A DNA stretch of 64,000 nt from Gemmatimonadetes bacterium 2013_60CM_65_52 (GTDB taxonomy: Bacteria > Gemmatimonadota > Gemmatimonadetes > Gemmatimonadales > Gemmatimonadaceae), in contig NGFI01000002.1 of the NCBI GenBank assembly GCA_002215645.1, positions 62,001-126,000 on the forward strand, in the 5' to 3' direction. Within the stretch, counting starts at the first letter, position 1. Every line of letters starts with the position of its first letter. The notes under the pieces are model-generated. The model made no database searches, was not told the DNA's origin, and saw only the letters and a program-made list of their open reading frames with translations. The position numbers and the translations under genes were made by a program. Below are positions 25,017 through 32,954 of this stretch, one piece after another.

Positions 25017-25541
25017 TCAGCTCGCCTCCTCGATGAGAAGACCCAGTGAGGACGCGAGTCGTTTGCGCGCACGTGCCAGCCGCGACATGACCGTCCCCAT
25101 CGGCACGCCGGTGATCTGGCTGATCTCCCGGTATGACAGTTCCTGTAGCTCGCGTAACACGATGACCTCGCGGAATTCGGGAGGAAGGCTGGCCACGGCT
25201 CGATCGATCACGGCGCTGTCGGATGAGCGGATGGCTCCCGCATCCGTGTCCGTTCCGCGGAGCTGTGACGACGTCTCGGCGTCAGCGTATGAGACGGAGA
25301 GACCGTCAGTGCGGTAGCGCCTTTGCCATGTGTAGCAACAGTTGCGAACGATGGCGAGCAGCCACGCCCGCGCGTCGCCGTCACGGAAGCCGTCGAAGTA
25401 CCGGAGTGCGCGCAGAACCGCCTCCTGGACGACGTCCTGCGCGTCGTGCTCGTCGCGAAGCAAGTGACACGCAAGCGCGTACGCATCATCCAGATGCGGT
25501 AGCACGAGTCGTTCGAATGACTCGACCTCGCGATGTGCCAT
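25017..25541 (-). CDS. ECF RNA polymerase sigma factor
   Basis: A 174-residue extracytoplasmic-function sigma factor. Region 2 is 'LACHLLRDEHDAQDVVQEAVLRAL' with 'ARAWLLAIVRNCCYTWQRR'; region 4 is 'LPPEFREVIVLRELQELSYREI' followed by the helix-turn-helix 'GVPMGTVMSRLARARKRL'. It leads a presumed operon of sigma, anti-sigma, cupredoxin-phosphoesterase and an envelope protein, which suggests an envelope or copper/redox stress signal. I could not identify its own promoter motif in the 84 bp upstream. Confidence 0.94.
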   Translation of the reverse strand: MAHREVESFERLVLPHLDDAYALACHLLRDEHDAQDVVQEAVLRALRYFDGFRDGDARAWLLAIVRNCCYTWQRRYRTDGLSVSYADAETSSQLRGTDTDAGAIRSSDSAVIDRAVASLPPEFREVIVLRELQELSYREISQITGVPMGTVMSRLARARKRLASSLGLLIEEAS

Positions 25542-25562
25542 CGTGGCCGGTTTTGGCTTGAG

Positions 25563-25595
25563 GGACAGTACTGCCTTACCTGAAGACTACTGTCC
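25563..25595. terminator. Hairpin repeat related to the 8235-8283 element
   Basis: GGACAGTA (25563-25570) and TACTGTCC (25588-25595) form a perfect 8-bp stem. A second, smaller dyad follows at 25613-25626 (GGAC...GTCC). It sits between the stop of the broken sensor kinase and the start of the sigma factor on the same strand, so it can terminate the upstream transcript. The ACTGTCC word also occurs near 8279, suggesting a common repeat family. Confidence 0.45.
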
Positions 25596-25625
25596 GTACG
25601 CGCTTATTCCCGGGACGGTGCTGTC

Positions 25626-28030
25626 CTAGCCATCGAGCACCTCCCTGACCTTCCGCGAGAGCGCCAATGGCGTGAAGGGCTTCTGAAGGAACGGCGCACC
25701 TTCGACCATGATGCCGTGTCGCACGATTGCGTCGTCCGCGTAGCCGGACATGTAGAGGACACGCAGTCCAGGGCGAGCAGACGTCAGTCGCTCGAACAGT
25801 GGCGGCCCGTGCGACTCGGGCATGATGACGTCGCTCACGAGCAGATGGATCGGGCCCTGATATCCGTCGGCCCGTTGCGCGGCCTCGCGCGGATTGCTCG
25901 CCTCGATCACGTGATATCCGTAATGCTCGAGCGTCACGCGCGCCAACCGTCTCACGGCATCGTCGTCCTCCACGAGCAACAGCGTCTCCGAGCCCTTCTT
26001 GCTTCCCGCCTCGCTCGACGATGCGACGGCCGCTGCGTCCGCCCGCGTCACGCGCGGAAGGTATATCTCGAAGGACGCACCCTGTCCGGGCTGGCTGTGG
26101 ACCACGATGTCTCCGCCGCCTTGCTTGACGATGCCGTACACCGTCGCGAGCCCCAGTCCGGTTCCGCGGCCAGCGCCCTTGGTCGTGAAGAAGGGTTCGA
26201 AGATCCGCTGACACGTCGCCTCGTCGATACCCACGCCGGTATCCGCAACGCCCAGCTTGACGTACTGCCCTGGCGTGACTGGCAGATGCCGCTCCCGATA
26301 GTGTTCGTCCAGCGTGACGTTCCGTGTCTCGATCGACAGCCGGCCACCGCGCGGCATGGCATCGGCGGCGTTGATCACCAGGTTGACCAGAATCTGCTCG
26401 AGCTGCGTCGGATCGATCAGAACGAGACCGCCGGCGGCCGCGAGGTCGAGGCTGATGTCGACACTTTCGACGATCAATCTCCGCAGCATCAACTGCATGC
26501 TGCTTACGAGCGCATTGACGTCCACCACCTTCGGCTGCACGACCTGCTTTCGGCTGAACGCCAGAAGCTGCCGGGTGAGAGCGGCCGCGCGCTCGCCCGC
26601 CCTTCTGATCTCGACCAGATCCACTCGCGCGGGATCATCCTCGGCCATTTCAGCCAACCGGATTTCACTGAAACCGAGCACCGCCGTGAGCACATTGTTG
26701 AGGTCATGCGCAATCCCGCCGGCAAGCAGGCCGAGGGCCTCCATTTTCTGCGCTTGACGAAGCTGGTCTTCCGTGTGACGGACCTCGGTAATGTCTTCCG
26801 CCAGCCCGCCACCCGGTACGCATGTCCACGGTGATCGTACACGGGGAAGGTCCGTGCACGTACCCACCGCATGGAGCCATCGGGCCTCACGACGCGATAG
26901 ATGCCATCGGTTGGCGCCGCGGCGTGGTGGCGCGTGAGCGCTTGCTCCATACTCTGGCGATCGTCGATGTGGATCGCCTCCAGAAAGGAGCGAGGATTCT
27001 CGTACAGACTGTTGCGACTTCGCCCGAAGACCACCTCGTACATCGGGCTGACGTACGTGACCCGACTATCGGCAACCTCGTGCGACCAAAACACCTCACG
27101 GATGTTCTCGGCGATCTGGCGAAAGCGCTGTTCGCTCTCGGTCAGTGCGGCGGTGTGCTGGAGAATTCCACTTCTCAGTGAGCGGTTCCACCAGAAGAGC
27201 GACGCGATGACCACGATCGCCACCGCCGCGATGATGGCCCCGTTTCGAGCGTAGGGACCGTACCGCGTGTACCCAGTGATGGAGCTTCCGAACCATTTCT
27301 CATTGAGGCGCTTGAGCTCACTCGAGTCGATAGCGGCAAAGCCCCGCGTCACTATGCGGAACGTCGCGGTGTCACCCTCGTGCACGGCGCGCCGCAGCGA
27401 ATCGCGAAACATCGGCGCCGAGTGCCGGAATTCGGTGTCGATGCCCAGCTTCGTGAGCTGATACACGGCGGCGGGCGCGTCGGCGAGAAAGACGCCGATC
27501 TTGCGCTGCCTTGCCCCTTCGATGATGGCGTCGTTGTTGGGAAATGGGACTACGGTCGTCACTCCGTATTCACGAAGCCGGTCGACGTGTTGATCACCTG
27601 CCTTGACGCCAACCGGAAATCCCTTCAGCGACGCGATGTCCGTGATCCCCGCGATGTCCTTGCGAAAGAAGATCGAGGCCTCGATCACGGCGTATGACGG
27701 GGTGAAGGCATAGTAGGGCAGTCGGTCACGGGTCTCGACGATGCAGTCGATGACGTCGAACTCGCCGGCACGCATGCGGCGCAGAGCCTGACTCCAATCC
27801 AGCGACTGGATTTCGACCTTGATGCCCGTCTTCCGTTCCCAGGCCCTCCATTGGTCGATGAGGAGGCCCTGTAGCGTGCCGTCGCTCGATCGAAACACGT
27901 ATGGCGCATACGCATTGTCCATCACGACGCGAATGGATCGCCGGGCCTCGACGCTCTGGGACGCGAGACCCCAAGGCACGCTTGAGAAGAGGAGTGCCGT
28001 CAGGAAACACGTTCGGCGCGTGGCGTCCAT
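25626..28030 (-). pseudogene. Hybrid sensor kinase (SBP3, PAS, HisKA, HATPase, receiver) split by a -1 frameshift
   Basis: Two overlapping frames make one protein. The first (28030 to about 26807) has a signal peptide, a type 3 solute-binding sensor domain ('RRSIRVVMDNAYAPYVFRS'), a membrane helix and a PAS domain ending 'YDHRGHAYRVAG'. The second carries 'LAEDITEVRHTEDQLRQAQ', the H-box 'AGGIAHDLNNVLTA', an ATPase ('GRGTGLGLATVYG') and a receiver ('LLLVEDDDAVRRL', 'LLVSDVIMPESHG'). Adding one base at the CCC run 26805-26807 restores GLAEDITE and a continuous 801-residue kinase. It may be a true pseudogene, a recent mutation, or a consensus error. Sensing of an amino-acid-like ligand is inferred from the SBP3 domain. 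Confidence 0.85.
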
Positions 28031-28145
28031 TTTTGTGAACTGGCTTTGCCTCGGGCTGTGCTCGTATGCAATTCGCTGTCCGGTGGGTGGGAGTCAAACG
28101 TTTTCACCGGGCGATCAGGATCATCAGAAAGTTGCAGCGCCGGCC

Positions 28146-29030
28146 TCAGGGCGCGCGGGTCAGCGTGAACACGGTGAGCTCGGGCGCTGCGTGCACGCGC
28201 GCCGGCACGTAGCTGAATCCTATCCCGCGGTTGACGTAGAGCCGATTGCCTGGCTGGCCGTAGTTGTCGATCCAGCCGGCGACGCCCGAGCCCTCGTTGC
28301 TGAACCGGTGGCGCCATACCCAATCCGAGATGTATGGAATGCCGATCTGCAGCCCGTGCGTGTGCGCGGCGACGGCAAAGGGCGCCGCGCCCGGCGGAAC
28401 CTTCGCGTACGAATCGGGATCGTGCATGAACACGATTCGGGGAGCGCCATCGGGCACGCGGCCCAAGGCCGTCATCACGCTGTCGTCCTTCGCCCACTTC
28501 TCACCGACGCCCACGAGGTAGAGTTGCGGCGAAGCGGCGCTGTCCGCACCAGGCAGCACCAGCAACACGGCGCGATTGTCCATCATGTGGACACCGGCGC
28601 TGTCGAGTGCGAAGCGGACGCGATGCGCCACATGACTCACTTTCGCCGATCCCTCGTTCATGAGCGAGTAGTCGTGATTGCCGAGCACCGCATAAATGGG
28701 AAGTCGGTGGTCGAGCAGCGGCTGGAGGATGCCGAGCACCTCGGCCATCTGCGAATCGACGCTGTCGTCCGCATCGTACACGAAATCCCCAGCGATGAGC
28801 ACCGCGGCCGGATTGATGTCTACCACCTGGCGAACGAGCCGCCGGGCCGCATCCCGGTTCGACCACCACATGCCGATCTGAAGGTCGGCGAACACGACGA
28901 TCTGCTTCCCTTCCCAGGCCGTTGGGAGTTGCGGGATCGAAGCGGCCTCGTTCTCGCGCACCACGAATCGCGGCTCGATGGCCGTACCGTAGACTGTGAT
29001 GGCAGCCAGGACCTTCAGCAGCAGCCACAT
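28146..29030 (-). CDS. Membrane-anchored metallophosphoesterase (YkuE-like)
   Basis: A 294-residue calcineurin-like phosphoesterase with an N-terminal membrane anchor ('MWLLLKVLAAITVYGTAI'). Metal-site motifs are 'IVVFADLQIGMWW', 'VLIAGDFVYDA', 'AVLGNHDYSL', 'IVFMHDPDSY' and 'AAHTHGLQIG', all in order. The DLQIG in place of DxH is a known variation in this branch. Members hydrolyse UDP-diacylglucosamine or other phosphodiesters in or at the membrane; the substrate here is unknown. The track start at 29093 adds a basic N-terminal extension; neither start has a strong ribosome site. It is divergent from the hydrolase at 29142. Confidence 0.82.
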   Translation of the reverse strand: MWLLLKVLAAITVYGTAIEPRFVVRENEAASIPQLPTAWEGKQIVVFADLQIGMWWSNRDAARRLVRQVVDINPAAVLIAGDFVYDADDSVDSQMAEVLGILQPLLDHRLPIYAVLGNHDYSLMNEGSAKVSHVAHRVRFALDSAGVHMMDNRAVLLVLPGADSAASPQLYLVGVGEKWAKDDSVMTALGRVPDGAPRIVFMHDPDSYAKVPPGAAPFAVAAHTHGLQIGIPYISDWVWRHRFSNEGSGVAGWIDNYGQPGNRLYVNRGIGFSYVPARVHAAPELTVFTLTRAP

Positions 29031-29141
29031 CCGGGCCACCCGTTGGAAGAGGACGCTGTCGCCTCTGCATAGCGCGCACCGTCGTCGTGACATCGCGGGC
29101 GGCGCGGCACGCTCGCTGCGCGTTGGCGGATGGAGGTCGCC

Positions 29142-29831
29142 ATGCCCGCATACGCCGACGACAAGCTGGAACGCACGATCTCGATTCGCGCCGACTCAGT
29201 CGCACTCGAGGGAACGCTGGGTGTGCCGGCCCACGCGCAGGGCCTCGTGCTCTTTGCCCACGGCAGCGGAAGCAGCCGGTTCAGCCCGCGCAATCGCTTC
29301 GTCGCCCGTGTCCTGCGTGATGCCGGGCTCGGCACCCTCCTGATCGATCTTCTCTCGCCGAGTGAGGAGGAGGCCGACGAGGTCACGCGGCATCACCGTT
29401 TCGACATTCCGATGCTCGCCGACCGGCTCACCATCGCCATCGAGTGGCTCGGCCACGACGATGGCAGGGCCGACCTTCCAGTCGGGCTCTTTGGCGCCAG
29501 CACCGGAGGAGGCGCCGCGCTCGTGGCGGCCGCGGGCCGGCCCGATCGCGTTGCTGCCGTCGTCTCGCGCGGCGGACGCCCGGATCTGGCAGGCGCATCA
29601 CTTCCGCTCGTCGAAGCCCCGACCCTACTCATCGTGGGCGGACGCGACGAGGCCGTGATCTCCCTCAACGAGCGCGCGCGGAGCGCGATGCACGCGGAGG
29701 TGCAGCTCGAGATCGTACCGGGCGCAACACACTTGTTCGAGGAGCGAGGCGCCCTGGAGCGCGTTGCTTTGCTCGCTCGCGATTGGTTCTTGCTGCATCT
29801 GCGCCAAGCCGCTCCTCGACTGCGATTCTGA
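29142..29831 (+). CDS. Dienelactone hydrolase-like alpha/beta hydrolase
   Basis: A 229-residue alpha/beta hydrolase. Oxyanion-side motif 'LVLFAHGSGSSRFSPRN', nucleophile Ser in 'LFGASTGGGAAL', Asp in 'IVGGRDEAVI' and His in 'PGATHLFEE' form the catalytic triad. The family is the one fused to a phosphoribosyltransferase domain in mycobacterial Rv0571c; here it is separate from the phosphoribosyltransferase at 5971-6636. ATG 29142 is chosen because GGAGGT lies just upstream. It precedes the erythromycin-esterase-family gene by 132 bp in the same direction. Confidence 0.85.
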   Translation: MPAYADDKLERTISIRADSVALEGTLGVPAHAQGLVLFAHGSGSSRFSPRNRFVARVLRDAGLGTLLIDLLSPSEEEADEVTRHHRFDIPMLADRLTIAIEWLGHDDGRADLPVGLFGASTGGGAALVAAAGRPDRVAAVVSRGGRPDLAGASLPLVEAPTLLIVGGRDEAVISLNERARSAMHAEVQLEIVPGATHLFEERGALERVALLARDWFLLHLRQAAPRLRF

Positions 29832-29909
29832 TCGAACTCGGCGGGTCCATGTGGCGCGTCACTTGCTGCCCGGAACCCTTTGAGTTTTTGCAGCCAAAGG
29901 AGGGAACCC

Positions 29910-29948
29910 ATGAGTTACAGATTCCACGTTTCGAGCCCCGATCGGTAA
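29910..29948 (+). other. Mini-ORF (12 codons) with strong ribosome site ahead of the esterase-family gene
   Basis: AAAGGAGGG, the best Shine-Dalgarno sequence in this neighbourhood, is followed by ATG at 29910 and 12 codons (MSYRFHVSSPDR) ending at TAA 29946-29948. The frame is the same as the erythromycin-esterase-family gene, whose ATG follows 15 bases later and has no comparable ribosome site of its own. It is either a leader peptide controlling or feeding re-initiation at the esterase gene, or the original N-terminus cut off by a nonsense codon. Too short for the ORF track. Confidence 0.5.
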
Positions 29949-29963
29949 TACGTCGGGCCATTC

Positions 29964-31325
29964 ATGATTTTCGACCCGCGTGCGCGAAGAACCGACGCGC
30001 CGGAGCCGCTGGACACACAGCTCCGTCGCGCGGTGCGGCCGCTTGAATCGCCTGAGGACCTCGATCCTCTCATCGACGCAATCGACGACGCGCGCTTCGT
30101 CCTGCTTGGCGAAGCCACCCACGGCACGTCGGAGTTCTACACCTGGCGTACGGAGATCTCGAAACGCCTCATTCTGGAGAAAGGCTTCTCGTTCATCGCC
30201 GTGGAAGGTGATTGGCCGGACTGCTACCGCGTCAACCGGTACGCCAAGTGGATGACGGACTCCGGCACCAGTGCCGAGGAGGTGTTGCACGCGTTCGTGC
30301 GGTGGCCGACGTGGATGTGGGCGAACCGCGAAGTCGTCGACCTGGTCGAGTGGCTTCGCGACCACAACCATCGCCTGAGTGAAGCGCAGCAGGTGGGCTT
30401 CTACGGGCTCGACGTATATTCGCTGTGGGAATCGATGGCCGCCGTCGTCGAATATCTGGACCGAGTCGACCCGGCTGCGGCGCGCAACGCCCGTCGCGCG
30501 TATGCGTGCTTCGACCCGTACTATGAGGACGCACAGGAGTACGCTCGCGCGACGGCGCTCGTTCCGACGTCATGCGAGGACGAGACCGTTCACATGCTCC
30601 GCGCGCTTCGCACCCGCGCACCGGAGTACCGTCAGGACGGGCGTGACGCCTTCTTCAACGCCGAGCAGAATGCGCTCATCGCGCAGAACGCGGAGCGTTA
30701 CTACCGAACGATGATTCGCGGCGGCGCGACGTCGTGGAACGTGCGCGACTACCATATGGTCGAGACGCTCGATCGACTCGCCATGCATCACGGCCCGCTC
30801 TCAAAGGCAATCGTCTGGGAACACAACACCCATATCGGCGACGCACGGTTCACCGACATGGCGCGCCAGGGCATGGTGAACGTGGGACAGCTCGTCCGTC
30901 AGGCGCACGGTGAGCGTCCGGCCGAGCGAGACGGGGTGATGCTGGTCGGATTCGGCACGCATCGCGGCACGGTGATCGCCGGATCGGAATGGGGCGCCCC
31001 AATGGACCGGATGCACATGGCCACCGGTCGTGCGGGAAGCTGGGAGGATCTGCTTCACCAGGCCACCGGCGGCGTGAATGCACTGTTGTTGTTCGACGGT
31101 AGCGCGAACGGTGGCGTTGCGCGTCTCGACCAGCCGGTGGACCATCGCGCCATTGGCGTCGTCTATCATCCCGGCGCCGAGCGCTGGGGCAACTACGTGC
31201 CGACGATCGTGCCGCGTCGATACGACGCGTTTCTATTCATCGACGAGACGCACGCGGTTGACCCGCTTCACATGCCGGTCACGGTCGAGGCCGAACTGCC
31301 GGAGACGTATCCGAGCGGCATGTAG
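29964..31325 (+). CDS. Erythromycin esterase-family protein
   Basis: A 453-residue member of the erythromycin esterase family (PF05139 type). Characteristic blocks are 'FVLLGEATHGTSEFYTWR' with the Glu-His pair, 'FIAVEGDWPDCYRVNRY', 'VWEHNTHIGDARFTDM' with the second His pair and 'VMLVGFGTHRGTV'. Some family members hydrolyse the macrolactone ring; most, including this environmental branch often fused or linked to phosphoribosyltransferases (Rv2030c), have unknown substrates, so resistance should not be assumed. The start at 29964 has no strong ribosome site; the mini-ORF at 29910-29948 lies directly before it in the same frame. Confidence 0.88.
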   Translation: MIFDPRARRTDAPEPLDTQLRRAVRPLESPEDLDPLIDAIDDARFVLLGEATHGTSEFYTWRTEISKRLILEKGFSFIAVEGDWPDCYRVNRYAKWMTDSGTSAEEVLHAFVRWPTWMWANREVVDLVEWLRDHNHRLSEAQQVGFYGLDVYSLWESMAAVVEYLDRVDPAAARNARRAYACFDPYYEDAQEYARATALVPTSCEDETVHMLRALRTRAPEYRQDGRDAFFNAEQNALIAQNAERYYRTMIRGGATSWNVRDYHMVETLDRLAMHHGPLSKAIVWEHNTHIGDARFTDMARQGMVNVGQLVRQAHGERPAERDGVMLVGFGTHRGTVIAGSEWGAPMDRMHMATGRAGSWEDLLHQATGGVNALLLFDGSANGGVARLDQPVDHRAIGVVYHPGAERWGNYVPTIVPRRYDAFLFIDETHAVDPLHMPVTVEAELPETYPSGM

Positions 31326-31331
31326 CCGTCT

Positions 31332-31517
31332 TCAGGGCTTCTCCGGGCCCGGCTCGCGCTCCGCGCCTCCGCTTCCGGCCGAGCCAAACCGCAACTTCGA
31401 CAACGGATTGTCGGATTTCTTGCGCTCGGTCCCGGGTGCGTCAGCGGGCTCGTCGGATGCCGAAGGCTTGGCGGTCCTGGCGCTGTCAGGCCGTTGTGAT
31501 GGCTTTGGATCCTTCAT
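31332..31517 (-). CDS. Small hydrophilic hypothetical protein
   Basis: A 61-residue, Pro/Ser/Lys-rich and probably disordered protein ('MKDPKPSQRPDSARTAKPSA', ending 'REPGPEKP'). I recognise no family. Support comes from a reasonable ribosome site (CGGAGCG, about eight bases before ATG 31517) and from its filling the gap between two plus-strand genes without overlap. It is convergent with the esterase-family gene, only 6 bp apart. It could also be a chance frame. Confidence 0.4.
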   Translation of the reverse strand: MKDPKPSQRPDSARTAKPSASDEPADAPGTERKKSDNPLSKLRFGSAGSGGAEREPGPEKP

Positions 31518-31633
31518 GTGATTCGCTCCGGCGAGGGGTTTACGTCCACAGCCCGTGATGCGGCATTGTCCGTGCCGCAGTTTGTGGCGGCGACGCGTTC
31601 GCTCAGCCGATGCGCACGACATACCTTTGAGCT

Positions 31634-32653
31634 GTGATTATTCCCGCTCCGTCCCAGTCGGCCGAGTGGCCGCCCCTCGCTCTCGAGAGCTGGCAGCCGA
31701 CACAGCGGACGCTGCATCGGTGGGCGCAAATCGTCGGAAAGACGAGGCTCACACTTTCGCCGTTCGAGAATCATTGGTGGCATTGCGTCCTGTACGTCAC
31801 CGCCCGCGGCCTGACGACGTCACCGATGCCGCATCGCGGCAGCGTTCTCGAGATAGAGCTCGATTTCCTGGACGACGTCCTGCTCGCGCGGACGAGCGAC
31901 GGCCGCACCGAGCGCTTGCCGTTGAAGGACGGGACGATCGCCGGATTCTATCAGGACTACCGTGCGATGCTCTCATCGCTCGACGTCGATGTGCACATTC
32001 ACGGCGCCCCGAATGAAGTGCTCGACGCGACACCGTTCGCCGACGACCACATGCACGCCGCCTATGACGGCGATGCCGCGCGGCGGTGTTGGCAAGTGCT
32101 CATCCAGGCGGATCGTGCATTGAAGCAGTTCCGCGGCGACTTTACGGGAAAATGCAGTCCCTCGCACTTCTGGTGGGGCGGTTTCGATCTGGCCTGCACG
32201 CGATTTTCCGGACGGCGCGCGCCGCAGCACCCGGGCGGAATTCCCAACTGTCCGGATTATGTGACGCGCGAGGCATACTCGCACGAGTGCATCAGCGCGG
32301 GGTGGTGGCCCGGAATGGTGGGGTCACCTGTTCCCGATGCGGCGTTCTACGCGTATGCGTATCCCGAGCCGGACGGATGCAGCGCCGCCCCAATCGGGCC
32401 GAAGGCTGCCAGGTATGATGCCGCGATGCGTGAGTGGATCCTGCCATACGAGGCCGTTCGCACGGCCACCGATCCTGACGCGTTGATCGCGGAGTTTCTC
32501 CAGACTACCTATCAGACGGCGGCGACACTCGGCGGATGGGACGTCGAGTCGTTTCGTTCATCGTACGACACTGTTCGCCGTGAACGAAAGGCGGCGGCAG
32601 GTGGTGCGCGTACCCGAGCAGACGGTCAGACAAATGCCAGCGACGCAGTGTAA
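31634..32653 (+). CDS. DUF5996-family protein
   Basis: A 339-residue cytoplasmic protein starting at GTG 31634. 'WPPLALESWQPTQRTLHRW', 'HWWHCVLYVTARGLTTSPM', 'SPSHFWWGGFDLACTRFSG', 'YSHECISAGWWPG' and 'FYAYAYPEPDG' are the conserved blocks of the DUF5996 family. The function is unknown. No signal peptide or membrane segment is visible. It overlaps the UBP zinc-finger gene downstream by 20 bp, so the two are coupled. Confidence 0.85.
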   Translation: MIIPAPSQSAEWPPLALESWQPTQRTLHRWAQIVGKTRLTLSPFENHWWHCVLYVTARGLTTSPMPHRGSVLEIELDFLDDVLLARTSDGRTERLPLKDGTIAGFYQDYRAMLSSLDVDVHIHGAPNEVLDATPFADDHMHAAYDGDAARRCWQVLIQADRALKQFRGDFTGKCSPSHFWWGGFDLACTRFSGRRAPQHPGGIPNCPDYVTREAYSHECISAGWWPGMVGSPVPDAAFYAYAYPEPDGCSAAPIGPKAARYDAAMREWILPYEAVRTATDPDALIAEFLQTTYQTAATLGGWDVESFRSSYDTVRRERKAAAGGARTRADGQTNASDAV

Positions 32654-32939
32654 GCACATCGAGAACATTCAGGGCAAGGAGCCGCGGACGCCGGCGGGAT
32701 GCGAGGAGTGTCTTGCCGCCGGTGGAAGGTGGCTGCATCTCCGGCTCTGTCTCGAGTGCGGACACGTCGGGTGCTGTGACGACTCGCCGAATCGACACGC
32801 GACGAAGCACTTTCACGAGACGCAGCATCCGGTCATCCGCAGCTTCGAGCCTGGCGAGGATTGGGGCTGGTGCTTCGTCGACGAAATGTTCTTCGAGCAG
32901 GTTCCCGACTTCGGGATCAGAACCCTGGCGCACCGCTGA
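32634..32939 (+). CDS. UBP-type zinc-finger protein
   Basis: A 101-residue stand-alone ZnF-UBP domain. Zinc ligands are seen in 'CKHIENI', 'GCEECLAAGGRWLHLRLCLE', 'CGHVGCCDDSPNRHATKHF' and 'TQHPVIRSFEPGEDWGWCF', the complete Cys/His pattern of the fold. In eukaryotes the domain binds ubiquitin C-termini; bacterial copies are of unknown role and common in soil bacteria. ATG 32634 lies within the end of the DUF5996 gene; the longer track start at 32580 adds a non-conserved basic stretch. Confidence 0.85.
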   Translation: MPATQCKHIENIQGKEPRTPAGCEECLAAGGRWLHLRLCLECGHVGCCDDSPNRHATKHFHETQHPVIRSFEPGEDWGWCFVDEMFFEQVPDFGIRTLAHR

Positions 32940-32954
32940 CGCGGACTGCCCGAC

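Noticed and set aside
27819-29072. 417-aa plus-strand ORF
   Set aside because: Antisense to the sensor kinase start and the metallophosphoesterase; no domain.
29964-31325. Macrolide resistance gene
   Set aside because: Family membership alone does not show activity on macrolides; this environmental branch mostly has unknown substrates.
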